DNA of 64,000 bases, taken from the NCBI GenBank assembly GCA_905331475.1, contig CAJNYU010004421.1, forward strand, positions 24,457-88,456. Direction: 5' to 3'. The notes beneath the pieces are model-generated. The model saw nothing but the letters and a program-made list of their open reading frames with translations. It did not search any database and was not told the DNA's origin. The DNA comes from Rotaria socialis (Eukaryota > Rotifera > Eurotatoria > Philodinida > Philodinidae). Shown one piece after another: positions 1 through 12,500 of this stretch; position 1 is the first letter of the stretch; each line of letters begins with the position of its first letter. The translations under genes were made by a program, and so were the position numbers.

Positions 1-53
1 ATAGTAATTATTAGCATTATTAATTCGATTTTAATAAATTTTCTCTTTTGCAG

Positions 54-1963
54 GCACGTAGCTCAACGAGTTTATCTTCGCAACGAACTTCTCATTTGTC
101 TGATCAATTAACTGATTCATTACAACAACAAGCACCTTTAGAAATAACTACATCTTTTACCGGTACAACACAATTACCGCCAATATCAACAACAAACACT
201 TTAGAATATTCTTCGCACACGTCTCAAACTACTAGTACATGTGTACCGAATAATTTTCAATTACCTTTATCCAACGCTAGTACTGTTTCCGGTAGTAGTC
301 AATCTGCTTTTACACCCTACAATACAGCTGGCACTTATTCGTAATTGATTCTTTTTTTGATTTCGAGTTATTTTAGGAGTCTTTTTGCTCTTTTTAGATC
401 AATACAAAGAGATTATTCTCAAACACCATGGAATCGACAACAACAAGCTAATTATAAAGCAGCTGCAAAAGCAACACTCATGCAACAAGGAAATTATCCC
501 CAACAAGCATCGTATCCTATGCAACACCAACAACAATATTTCGTCGAAGCTTATCCTTATGTTCAAACACCAGTAAGTAACGTTCGACAGATTACCCTTA
601 CAATGGAGGTGTTTGCATTGTAAGTTGAAAAGATTAGATATTTTTACATCAAAAGATAGCTCTCACCGCCAAACTAGCACGGTTACAATATTAGCTTTGC
701 TTGACTCTTTTTGTGGGAGATATTCGATTTTTCAGTGAATTTTCTCTACAGGACCGGCTTTCCCAGCAATATCATATTTTCGAATTTGGACCTGAAACTT
801 TGTATGCATGAAGGTCTCAATGAGACTAGCTTACAGAAAATAAATCAGAAGTTTTGAACAAACTCTTCGAGATATGAATCTCTCAAAATATTGACGATTT
901 TCTATAGAAGCTGTATGCTTGAGACATCTATATCTCGAAGAGAGTTTGTTCAAAACTTCCGATTTTTTTTTCTGTAGCTAGTCTCATTGAAACCTTCATG
1001 CATACAAAGATTCAGGTCCAAATTTGAAAATATGATATTGCTGGGCAAGTCGGTCCTATAGAGAAAATTCACTGAAAAATCGAGTATCTCCCTCTAGACA
1101 AGCCAAGGGGAGCTAATATTTTAATCTTGTTAGTTTGGCGGTGAAAGCTTTCTTCTGATGTAAAAATATCTAATCTTTTCAACTTACAATACAAACACCT
1201 CCATTGTCAGGGATTTTACACTTTATCGACAAACTACGAATAGTATAATTTTAATTTAGCTTTATCCATATTTAACGCCCGTTGATTCTTGGTCCACAGC
1301 TAGTCTTGAACCTTATTCAACATATCCGACAGCAGCTAGTAAGATAACAGTATTGGCTAAAATTATCGAAACACTTTATTTCGCTAATATTAGATTATAT
1401 GCAATCGTATCCTACCCAGCAATCATATCATCCTGCTACTATTCAATCCAATAGATATGGTATTTGTTATTTAACAAATTTTTGTTTTTTGCGTTACGCT
1501 TTTGTCTTATTGTTAGATCGATCTTCAAATGAAAAAGATTTTTTTGCTCATTATGGACAAAGTCGAATACTAAATAGTGATTCATCAAATTCATCTCAAA
1601 CAACAAAAGATACTCCTATAACAAGTAAACTATCGGCAACTGCAGCTTCATTTTCTCAGGGTGCTTCATTGACAGCAGCTAGTCCGGCAACAACTTTATA
1701 CTTCAATCCGGTTTTATACACAGTGCCAACTTATTATACTTCGCATCATGATCGAAATATGAATTATTCTTCAGTCGATAATCGTGTAAGTATTATGAAT
1801 AGAAATAAAGAAAGAGATTTACTCTTTTTTTTTCTTCCTACGCATAAAGGATAATCGAAATGGTGCTTCGTATGCTATTCATAGCAATAGAAATCATTAC
1901 CATCACCAACAACAACAACAACAACGTACACATAATAATTCAACGTGGCATTCACAACAGTAA
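54..1963 (+). CDS. 3' exons of a Gln/Ser/Tyr-rich protein (5' end outside window)
   Basis: The window opens in an intron whose acceptor ends at 53. Exons I can chain in frame are 54-340, 398-572 (or 576), about 1300-1341, 1394-1459, 1517-1785 and 1850-1963, ending in TAA. The protein is low complexity: Ser/Thr-rich first, then Gln/Tyr-rich (TPWNRQQQANYK, MQHQQQYF), with a His/Gln tail ending HSQQ. No folded domain is visible. A tail of this kind occurs in RNA-binding adaptor proteins such as UBAP2/Lingerer, but I see no diagnostic motif, so the family is undecided. The intron between 577 and 1299 is enlarged by a foldback element. The join around 572-576 is uncertain by one codon or so. Confidence 0.6.
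594..1212. mobile_element. Foldback (long inverted repeat) element inside an intron
   Basis: The left arm runs from about 594 (ccctt then acaatggaggtgtttg) and returns as its reverse complement, ending near 1212 (caaacacctccattgt then caggg). The arms are roughly 290-300 bp and meet near 900. They differ by scattered substitutions and small indels, so the element is not brand new. No open reading frame lies inside. It sits wholly between a donor at about 577 and an acceptor at 1299, so the host transcript can splice it out. I could not identify a convincing target-site duplication. Confidence 0.85.
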
Positions 1964-2769
1964 TGTGGATCGCACCTGTTGAATTTTATCCTATTTTTTA
2001 TCGAAACACATTCATTGAGTTCGCTTTTTTTTGTTCTTCAGTTTCAAACTTGTATTGTGTCTCACTCCTATCAAACACAAACCAGTGCATAAACATTGTA
2101 CAATTGCTTTAGAAAGCATTTCTAGATGTACGCTATTTTTTTCCTAATATATATGTATAATAACATAATATATATATATATATATATGTGTCAATTTTTT
2201 AAGAACGTAACATCCTCTCGTTTTTTTCTTGTGTTTGTTTTTGACGATTATTTCATTTTTTTGTGATTAACAGCATTCCCTTATCAGAACTACCGTCGGA
2301 AACAAATATTTTCACTGTTCGTTTGTTTTTCATCAGTCTTGTTGTTCGTAGAAATTGAAATGATCTGGGAAAGTTTATGATTGACAATAAAGAAAAGGCT
2401 GAAAAATTTATCAATATTTTCTGCTGGAGTTAAATGATATATATATATAAATCGAAAGGAATATACTCCGTAACTAGGGTGAATTCATCATGTAGTCATT
2501 GTCTTTTATTTGCTTATTGTTCATTATGTTAAAGCTATTGATACGTACAATAATCGAATGTCGTCTTACTTAAATCGTATGATGTACTGCAAAATTTTTC
2601 TATCGATATAAACTCAATGCGTTGATAAATATTTATTTATCCTTTGATTCGTCAGATGTACTTAAAAGCAAACGACGAATTGGTTTCGATCTTTAACATT
2701 TTATTTAAATGTCATCACTGATGTGTTGATAATCCAACGCTTTTTTTTTTCTTTATAAAAAATACCTAA
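1964..2769. other. 3' flank between convergent genes, AT repeats
   Basis: This non-coding stretch holds the 3' UTRs of the upstream Gln-rich gene and of the small membrane-protein gene on the opposite strand. It contains (AT)n runs near 2166-2188 and 2440-2450. I see nothing else in it. Confidence 0.5.
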
Positions 2770-3118
2770 TTAAAGCTCTTCTATTGATGTTGAATTGTGC
2801 AGCCAAGTGATTAATTTTGGCCAGAGAATATAACACAATATGTACGCATGAAATGCGGCGATGAACAGAAAAAGTAATGCAAGACGACCAAATGTTGATT
2901 TAAAAAAGAAATATTTCGAATAAGACAAAATGTTAGCACTTGTTGGATGACTAATCACATAGGATAATTCATTGCGACGGCGATGCTGCTTATTCGATCG
3001 ACGTGTTCGTATAGCTGCATTCTAAGTTCAAACAAAAAACTATTGCAGTTATTGAAGTTCTTTGTATTGTTATAAAGAGCAAACTACATACAATATTAGA
3101 CGATGCAGCACTTGACAT
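2770..3118 (-). CDS. Small single-pass membrane protein, 92 aa
   Basis: Two exons join in phase 0: 3092-3118 (MSSAASSNI) and 2770-3021, with a gt-ag intron of about 70 bp. The protein has a basic N-terminal half (RTRRSNKQHRRR), then one hydrophobic segment of about 24 residues (RLALLFLFIAAFHAYILCYI) followed by LWPKLITWL and a short polar tail ending IEEL. The positive charges before the helix suggest a cytosolic N-terminus. I do not recognise the family. It shares a 916-bp upstream region head-to-head with the KIF17-like gene, so the two may share promoter sequence. Confidence 0.65.
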
Positions 3119-4034
3119 GATAAAAAAGATTCTTTCGTAATATTATGAAAATGTTAGTAAGAGCATTTTTCACGTGGAATCATTCAAGCAAAACGCCAGC
3201 TATTTTTTTCCGTTCTTTTATTCTCACGTATAACTTTACCCACGCACGTACGCATAGTGCACTCAAAGTATAATCATTTTCTTCCAATGATTCTTTCTCT
3301 ATAGATTTCGATTGCTACGAGAGACAGTGATAAACGTTTTTTTTTATTTATTCCTCATCATTTGCAAAATTCTATTCGCAGAACAAAAAGAGATTTGAGT
3401 CTTATATCGATGAAAAGTCATAAATCGAATAGAAAAACAATCTGATTCTTCTCTATCGCCAGTCTTCGATAAGAAGGACAAGCTTCAGATTTCAAACATA
3501 TGTAATTATCAATCTTGAATTCTTTTCGATACGACTTCATTTGTGTTGCTATGTAAAAATATTGATAAGATAAATTTTGTTTTTCTCTATTTGTCGTGTA
3601 TATCGCAAATGAATAGCAAAAGTCTACACGTGTGATTCTTATAATTGACACTTGTTTCACGAGAATAATCTTTTGTATACTCAACACGTAGTGACGTATT
3701 CAAGTTTCTTCTTTTCCTTTTTGTAATAAGGACCTTTTTATGATAGCATTTCTGTTTGATTGCACAATGGCGTCCTCTTTCACATAACGTAGGTTGATTT
3801 ACATATCTCGAATAGCAACATTGACTGTCATGGTTTTTCTTCCTTCGCTTTCCTCTTCTTTTTTTAATGGAATCTTTTCTATGAAAGAAATTCAACATCA
3901 AGTCATAGTGCTGCACATTCATTTTTCGTTTACATTTCGTTGTTGTTTGTCTTTTCTACATTTTTCTCCCTCTCCATTTCTCCTCTATAACTTGCTACTT
4001 TCAGATTGAGTGTTCGATTAAAAAATAACCGGCC
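3119..4034. promoter_or_regulatory. Divergent intergenic region between membrane-protein gene and KIF17
   Basis: The start codons at 3118 (-) and 4035 (+) face away from each other, so both promoters must lie in this 916-bp interval. Pyrimidine-rich stretches (for example 3845-4000) are seen. No specific site can be assigned. Open frames on the minus strand here are rich in Lys/Arg and lack recognisable features. Confidence 0.4.
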
Positions 4035-7000
4035 ATGGCAGCCAGTGAGACCGTCCGGGTTATCGTACGATGTCGACCGATGAACCAACGTGAAATGGAT
4101 TTACAATGCAAAGCAAGATAACTCTCCTACATCATACATAAGTCTCTACTACAACGAGTTTTTCTTTAAATCTATTTATAGACGATAGTTTTAATGAATG
4201 GACAATCCAATCAAGTTATGTTAGAAAATATTGATCAAAGTAACGAACCACCAAAACAATTCACATTCGATGCTGTTTATGCTGAGGATTCAATAACTGA
4301 AAATCTCTATGCTGAATCAGTTTTTCCACTTGTTGAAAATGTAAACGAAATATATTTGTAGAATAAAAGAAAAATGGTTTCTTTCTTTTTTTGTCTTTGA
4401 ATTTTAGGTACTCGAAGGATATAACGCAACAGTATTTGCCTATGGACAAACAGGGTATAAATAATTGTTCCCTAGATTTTTCTGTTTGAATAAAAATATG
4501 TATCTTCTTGTTTAGCTGTGGAAAATCCTTCACAATGCAAGGATTGCCTGCACCCGGTTCCCCACAAAGGGGCGTTATACCGCGATCATTCGAGGTAGGA
4601 TTGCATGCATGTGATACACTCGAAAGGAAATGTGTTCGGTAGAATTAAAATTAAACAAAGTCAGAAGCCTTAGTACAAAATATTCATGAATGCGAGAGTT
4701 CAAGGATTTCTCTAGAAGTTCGTAAAGGCAAAATTTATTTCGAACATCGAAATTGCTGTTGGCTTCCAATTTTCTGCGTAAGAGAGAATCTATTCAGGTA
4801 TGAAAAAAAATCGAACTAGTATTTCTACCGGAAATTTTAAACTCTACCGTATACAAAAAAGTTCGAAACGTTCTTTTAGAACTTTTGATTGTCGGACCAG
4901 CTGATAGAGAATTTTTTCGCTTTTGAATTCTATATCTAATCTGTTTCTAGCACATATTTGAAGCATCGTCGGTAGCAGCTGGTACTAAATATCTTATTCG
5001 AGCATCCTATCTCGAAATCTATAATGAAAGCATTCGTGATCTACTTGGAAAAGATGTCAAAGCAACACTTGATCTCAAAGTAAACAACATGTTTTTTGTT
5101 TTCCTTCCATTAAGACTTCTGTTTGTTGCTTTTGAAGGAATATGTTGACAAGGGCGTTCTAGTACAAAATCTATCATGGCATCCATGTGCAAGTGTATTG
5201 GACTGTGAACGTCTTATGGATAAAGGAAATCGAAATCGTGCAACAGGTGCTACTCTAATGAATAAAGATTCGTCTCGATCGCATTCAATTTTTACCATTG
5301 TTACTGAAATGTGTTCGAAAAGTGACATCGATGGAAAAGACCATATTCGAGCTGGTAAACTTAATTTAGTTGATTTAGCCGGTAGTGAACGACAGTCGAA
5401 AACACGTAAGTTTTTGTTCTTAAATCGAGTGGTAATACATTTATTTTATGAATAGACGCGGAAGGCGATCGTTTACGTGAAGCAACCCGAATTAATCTAT
5501 CGCTCAGTGCATTGGGTAATGTTATTTCAGCACTGGTCGACGGTCGTTCGAAACATATTCCATATCGAGATTCTAAACTAACGCGTCTTTTACAAGATTC
5601 ACTCGGTGGTAATACGAAAACACTGATGGTAAAAGTCATGCTCGATGCACTGTGTTATATTTATTTTATTTTTCAGATAGCAGCTGTAAGTCCTGCGCAT
5701 GATAATTACGATGAAACATTGTCAACTCTACGATGCAAGTTTCTAATTTATTTATTAATACGAAATTAAATATTCCAAATTTAGATGCGAATCGAGCGAA
5801 AAATATTAAGAATAAGCCTCGCATTAATGAAGATCCGCGTGATGCTCAAATGAAATTGTTGCAAGAAGAAATCAATCGTCTAAAACAAGAACTTGTCCAT
5901 GCAGGAAATGTACCTGGTGGAAATCAACCACAACCGCCACCGAGTAATGTAAGTCTCGAGGGTATCCTGCGAAAAATTCTCTCGCAAAAGAAATTGTTCG
6001 ATTGCTAAATTGTTTTTTAGGAGCCTCCAGTTAACTTTGAAGAAGATATTGAAAGAGAAAGAGAACGATTACGTGCTGAATATGAACGTGAAGTATCTGA
6101 AATACGTCGTCAATATGAAGCGGAACGTCTAAGTAAAGAAGATCTTCAACGAAAATATGAAGATTTAAAATCACAATACGACACTGAACTTGATGCCTTA
6201 ACGGTAGATCAACCCAAAGACGAAAGTAAAATGAAGCCTTTTTTGTTTGAATAAGAAAATGTCTCATATTTTTAGATGTATCGCCTGCACCGCCTGCACC
6301 GCCTGCAGCACCTGCACCATCTGCACCACCTGCACCACCTGAACTTGAACGTGGCAAAACAAAGAAGAAAGGTGGAGGTAACAAACAGAAACGTAATGGA
6401 GACGGAACACCCAATGGTCAATATGCCGATGGTGAAACTACGTTCGAACCTACCGATGATTTTGAACAACAACAGAAACTTGAACGTTTACAAGAATTAG
6501 AAAAAAATCTTGTCGGTGGCGAAGAAGCAAATAATGACGAACGAAAAAAGAAGCGTAAAAAGAAATTAAATGAAATGCGTGAAAAACAAGAACAACGAAA
6601 ACGTTTCAATAAAGTGATCAATGGTGATGACGATGACGCCATGATGAGAGTTTTCAATAATGCTCAAGAAGAGGTTAGTCATATGGGGAGTGTTACCGCA
6701 ACTTTTTCTAGCGTATTCGAATGTACCCGAGAGAGTTATACTCAATTTTAGTCTAGAAATGCTTTTGAGTTCGAACTCGAATCCTATCTCACAGTTGAGA
6801 AATTTGTCGTTCTATACAAAATACGATTCATACTTTAGATTCATTACGTGGCTAAAAATCTCGAGTTAGAAAAAATCGAAAATAAACGTTTGCTAGCTGA
6901 TAATGCCGATTTACAACATGAATTTCAACGTGAACGTGAAGGATATTTAAATACAATTCGTGAACAAGAAAAGAAAATCCTTCTCTTTCGTACGATGATT

Positions 7001-7528
7001 GAAAAAATGAGTCGTGTCATGCAGCGAAGTTGTAACTACTGTAATACAGATAGAATTATTGAGCAAGCTCGTTATGACGAGGAGAAAAATCTCTATATTT
7101 TACCTGAACCTACCATCGAAGACATTCAACTACCTCAAATGGGAAATCTACCAGCGGCAACAAATGCACGTGTGCCATACAATGATTATATTACGCCGAG
7201 CAAATCGATGGGCACGCCGCCGATGACCGAATATGAAGATGATTTTATTGTACCGACACAAATGAACACCAGTCAGCAACATCAACAATCGAATATGAAC
7301 GATGAAGAACTTGACAGGCGGTATGGACGTAACGAATCATCAAATTTACCAGCAGAAAAAACACGTATCAAACGACAAGAACAATTGTTGAATCAAAGTT
7401 CACTTTTACAACGTACGAAACGTCCTTTACAAATGAACGATAATGATTATATGAATCGTCGGCTCAATCCATTTGAAGCACCAGCTCGACTAAGTCGTAA
7501 ATATGGTTTTTCATCGGATAAACAGTAA
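4035..7528 (+). CDS. KIF17: Kinesin-2 motor, KIF17/OSM-3 type, 815 aa
   Basis: Homodimeric kinesin-2 that moves cargo toward microtubule plus ends, best known in ciliary transport. Twelve exons join in frame: 4035-4112, 4182-4340, 4408-4454, 4516-4594, 4951-5079, 5138-5405, 5456-5628, 5677-5734, 5785-5948, 6021-6225, 6276-6673, 6839-7528. The motor domain occupies about residues 5-335: [15 protein letters not shown]-loop GQTGCGKSFTM, switch [12 protein letters not shown], switch [10 protein letters not shown], then [17 protein letters not shown] and the conserved [13 protein letters not shown] neck region. [18 protein letters not shown] and [10 protein letters not shown] favour KIF17 over KIF3A/B. 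Coiled coil follows, then a Pro/Ala-rich linker, a Lys-rich stretch, a second coiled coil and a polar tail. Two introns begin with GC. The fourth P-loop residue is Cys rather than the usual Ser/Thr. Confidence 0.93.
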
Positions 7529-8582
7529 CAAAAATCTCGAACCCGTGCATAAATATATGCTCTTTTATCCGGTCAAAGATGATATTATTTTCTTTTTATT
7601 CTTACTAGTCGTTTAAGAGCTTATATTTTATCTATATGAAACAGCACAAAACACAAGAACGAACAAGAGAATTTTATTTTATATATTTATTTGGTGATAC
7701 TACGTCGAGCTTTTTTTTTCGTCTTTATTGAAATTATTTCAGATTTCTTTTCATTATTAAAACTAAAATAAACATGTGATGTTGTGTACACTACAAAAAA
7801 AAAAAAAGTTCTCATATTAATTAAAACTGACGTGAAGGTCAAATCGACATTCAGAAACATAATTGCACCAATAATATTTCAAGGAAAAAATGATTTTTTT
7901 TTCTTGCTTAATTGTCTTTTTCTTGTCAATAGAATTCTATTTTGAAATATCATCGAATTTGTGTAGAGCCAATCATAGAACATGACATTTTATTGTTTCA
8001 TTTCTTCTCAGTTTGTTTGAACTATTTCATGATTTCTTTACAAAAAGAAAGGCATAATTGGTTGGACATGTCACTTAAAGTTTAAAGTTGTCACAGAATT
8101 GAAATCGTTAATTTTTTATTTTTTGTTTGAAATTCTTACGGATTATGACTTTTATTAAATAATTTCTTCTACAATATTTCTCACCCATACTGTGTCTATG
8201 TGTATTCACACCTTTGTCAATCGTTGCATGCTGCTGTTGACTTCTTCTCTATTCTAACAAAAAGTAACTCGATCGCTGACTTTCATAATACAGTGCTAAT
8301 GCACAGATATATTTAATAAAAACGCGAGAAGGGAAAGATAAGTACAATACAATTAGTTTTTTTTTTTTGTTATTCGTTTAGGCCGATTGAATATGAACAG
8401 AAGATGCGATAGCAATCGCCTTCCTCTTTTCTCATCAAACAACTTGATTGGTAGGTAGAAATGAGTCCTGCTGAGTCATAGAAAAACGATGATTATACTA
8501 CCCCGATTGATGATTAAGAGCGAAAAGAAAAGACATTTAAAAACAACAACAACAACAACAACAAAAATCTAATACCAGATAT
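7529..8582. other. Convergent 3' flank of KIF17 and FoxQ2
   Basis: AT-rich non-coding sequence. An AATAAA-like signal for the kinesin lies near 7767, and an (AAC)n tract at 8549-8569 sits just beyond the FoxQ2 stop. I see no gene. Confidence 0.5.
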
Positions 8583-9509
8583 TTAAGCGTATCCGTCTGA
8601 CTTTAAATATGAACTATGAATGTTGTTGTGTTTATATAGATGGCATTTTTGTCGTTTGGTTAAACATGGCTCTTCGGGTGCTAAAAGACTATCGACGTCG
8701 AAGCATCGTTTTCGTTGATTTCCAGTTTTCAACGGAGATAGATGTTGTTCTAGGCGAGATATGGCAACAGGTTGTACATTATCAAAATAACGTTGTAAAA
8801 GATTCGATTGACCAATATGATTGTTTGCTGTTGGCGACAATGCCAGATCAGTTACGTGAGAATGAAGATCTTCCATGGGAATCTTTGATGTAGAGCTAAA
8901 GTTTATGAGGAAAAAAAGGTTTGCATTTCTATTTTCTTACAGAAAAAAGAAAACTTACGTGTTCAAATGATGCTCTGTTTCATTAATCGGTAGAATTTCT
9001 TCTTCGTCATGGTCTTCTTCCTCCGGAATCGATAGACCCATGCTTTTCCTAACACGTCGTTGGGCTCGCCGTCGTCGAAAATCTCCACTAATAAAGTCCG
9101 CTAAATTTGCTGGATGAATACTCCAATAATGACCTTTTCCATTCGCTGAACGGCCGGCTTTGATAAAACAATCGTTTAACGAAAGATTGTGTCGAATTGA
9201 ATTTCGCCAACCGGGACCGCGTGCACGAAAATATGGATAATGATCTAATATCCATTGGTAGATATCTGCAAGAACAAGTCGTCGTTCGGGCGAACTTAAA
9301 ATTGCCATAGCAATAAGTCCAATGTACGAATGAGATGGTTTCGGTTCTTCGCAAAATCTCGGATCATATCTTTGATAAAAACCACATAAAGAATACGGAT
9401 TCGATGGTAACGATTCATTCAATCGAAGGCGTACTGCATAATCGAAAAGTTGCTGTTGAGTAGCTAATAACATCGGATAATTTGCAATGTCTATTGAGTC
9501 TTTCTGCAT
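8583..9509 (-). CDS. foxQ2: Forkhead transcription factor, FoxQ2 type, 287 aa
   Basis: Sequence-specific nuclear regulator; FoxQ2 marks anterior/apical ectoderm in many invertebrates. Two exons, 8959-9509 and 8583-8895, join in phase 2. The forkhead domain spans about residues 55-150: KPSHSYIGLIAMAILSSPE, RGPGWRNSIRHNLSLNDCF, then KAGRSANGKGHYWSIHPAN and the basic wing FRRRRAQRRVRKSMG. This wording is characteristic of FoxQ2. An acidic stretch follows. Near the C-terminus RKRCFDVDSLLAPE contains FDVDSLL, an eh1-like Groucho-binding motif. The start is not certain: the ATG overlaps sequence that also reads as a splice acceptor (tttcatgcag), so an upstream coding exon is possible. Confidence 0.9.
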
Positions 9510-12500
9510 GAAATATTTGTTTTATGTAAATATCAAACAACTTGATTGGTAAAAAAAAGAGAAAAAGAACAATTTAATGTGATTCTCGAGCTTTTTTTTT
9601 CTTGTTCGCTTCGCTCTCATAAGCAACGAGCAGAGAACGAGAGAGGAAGAGAGACAGCAAAATATTTGTATGCGGTTTGCTTGATAAAAACAAACAGCAC
9701 GCATCTCTATCGGACAACATTGTTTTAATCTTATCAAAAGAGAAGAAATACATTTTTTGATTGGTCGAAATAGAAAACTTCGTTCGAATAAAATCCTCAT
9801 TGGATAAATCGAAAGCAAAAGAAACAAAAAAACCAATAGCCTAATTAATTACAATGACAAGGTACACTTTTCAGTGATTTTTATGAAATCGTATTTGTCA
9901 TTTCAGTGAACTATATTGCTCTTTTCTATTTTAATCTTCAATAACGAACTGATTTATACGGTCGAATGACTTTTACGTCATTGGTCGTTGTTACTCTCTT
10001 ACCGTATGAAATGCTCTTTTTCTTTCTCCCTCGTATCTTTTGATTCATCAAAAGTCTAATCACATGTGTCACTTTGCAAATGCATGCCCTTAGTCTTACC
10101 TCTTTCTCTCTTATAGGCGAAGACGAAAAAAAAAAACTTCTATTGTGCGATACATTTCTATTGATTGTTAATTGATTGAGAAAGCACGATTTTTATTATA
10201 TATTTCAATTTGAAAATAGAAAGCGAAAGAAAACTTAAGATGTTTATCAAACGCCATGAAAATTAACTGTGAGAAGGACACGTCACCATTTTTGTTTTGA
10301 CTCAAATCATCAATGACATGGTAGCCTTTGTCTCAAGATAAATATATTCATTTTTCCCCTCAACAAAATGATACTCTAATGTCTCATTGGGACGAGCATG
10401 TTGAGCCAAATCAATTTAATAAGAAGCATCGTTGGGAATGGATGAGGAGAGAAAAAAGGCGGACAATGCTTGATGATCTCTATACATAAGAATGTTAGAC
10501 TGATCAAATTAAATATGAAAGTTGCCGAACGTTAAGATGACTACTTGAAACTACAACATGGTAGTTCTTACAAAAAAAAAAGACCAAGAGAAAAAGAAAA
10601 ATGAATTCGTAACTTGACTGCCAAACACCGGCTTCATAGTCGCCGTTATTTCTCGCACTTTCAGGTGTTACCAATTTCTGTCGTGTATTCTCGATGGGCA
10701 CCATCACATCTGTCTGAACGTTCTGACAAATATATCTGTACATGTCATTCTTCATCTTCGTTTCCGCATGCTTAAATTGAGTACATTTTTCAGCTAGGAG
10801 AAAAAGAAAGAAAATACTTCTAATGAGTAGCTCTTCAAAATCGAGATTGTGCAGTATGGCAAGAAAGAAAAAGAAGGAGAAACGTCGAATGTCGTGTTTC
10901 TTTTTGTTTTCTTACTTGACGAAGTGTTTGATTAATTTTGATTGTCTAGAGTTTATTTCTATACAGATTTCAATGAACGATGATGATAATTTGCTGTCGT
11001 CACACGAAACGATTAGACCTGCTGCTGCTATTCATATATAAGCAGGTGTAAATGGTGTCATCAACGGAAATGATTTCTTGCTGTGCTATTTCCGATGATG
11101 ACTACTATCAACATACGTAATGGCATCAATGTCAATATGCTTTCTCATCAATTCAAATTTTCTTAACATTATACTCCGAGTGAGAAGTAAAGATACCAAC
11201 AGGTAGAACATAATTAAATGAGAGAAAAAAAAGCTCGAGCGAAGCAATTTATATATTAATCGCTTGGTTCACTTGGGCATGTTAGAAAGAAATGTTCTAG
11301 ATCATTTGGGATATAAAAGACACTTGTAACATCTTATTGATGAACATGACAAGAAGATTAATTAAAATGAGTGAACAAGAAAATTCATTTGTTCGTATCT
11401 ACTAAAACAAAATAAAAGCGCTTTTAATAATATTTCTATACTAGACGTCAAATATTGCAAATGTTAATTTTTATTTAGAAGTCTGAAGACTGCTCAAGTT
11501 TGAAAAGGATGATTATTCGAAGTCTGTCATTGTTAAGATAGAAAGCGAACATTTAAAGTACTTCCTTCTTATGTCTAAACAGTTTCTTTTGATATATCTA
11601 TTTTTTTTTTGTTAGTTGCCGTTCCCCATTTACACTTTAAACTAGCATAGACCACTTCACACAAAGAAAACTTCATTTTCGTAATAGATTGATCAATTTT
11701 TTTAGTTAACAATTTGTTAAATAATTTATTGTATGTTGTCTTATGATTTCTATCACAACTTTGATATTTGATTTTCGTAATGGAAGAACCGTGATAAAAA
11801 TAAAAAGAATTGTTTGATGATGAAGTTACCAAAATCCGAGGATATTTTAATATATTCATATGTTGTTACCGAAATTCAAATTTAGAAGTTGAACGTGGAT
11901 GTGAATGCCACTTTAAACAGTCTGCACCAATGCCGACACCCATAATAATAGTTTTTATTCATAATCTATAGTCAAATATATTATTTTAGCATGAATAGAA
12001 TTACTCGATGAGATTTACTTTAACTATACTAAACATATGATGCAAGGAGTTATTTTACATTTCCGGTAAAATTTGTGAAAGAAATCAATGAAATGTCGGA
12101 TTAATTAAAAAATAAAGTAAACTGAGAAAATATGCGCATTATACATATTCTTCAAAAAATAATTACAAGAATCTTATGAAATTAATTATCCAATTGAACA
12201 AATGAATATTGAATATTGATCAAAGTGTATCTAAAATTAATTTCCTCTCAGTAGTTCAATGGGTATGTGTGGATATCGGCGCTACTCTTTTCTTTACCAA
12301 CATTTACACTCTCAACCTGCTGTTGAAACAGACAATGACCGTGCAAAAGCTGGCATGTTATCTTGCTGTTTTCGTAATGCAATTCTTATCTCGTCATTAT
12401 GTTATAAGAACATTTCAGCGAGCAAATTTGACGGATACTTGGTAGAAACCAAGTTTCATCACGCGTATTATTAGCCTCTTTTATTTATCATCACATTTGC

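Noticed and set aside
3418..3922. Lys/Arg-rich frames in the divergent promoter region
   Set aside because: They are reverse readings of pyrimidine-rich upstream DNA with no conserved features.
6276..6500. Frame reading [10 protein letters not shown] in the kinesin
   Set aside because: It is a shifted reading of the Pro/Ala-rich linker. The splice at 6,225/6,276 selects the frame with [10 protein letters not shown].
10504..10755. Minus-strand frame upstream of FoxQ2
   Set aside because: Its first half is hydrophilic, but the end is a translated poly-A/T tract. There is no motif and no splice link to FoxQ2 that I could verify.
12209..12474. Two overlapping hydrophobic frames
   Set aside because: Neither has a recognisable family or a consistent exon chain. 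The stretch may be untranslated exon or promoter.
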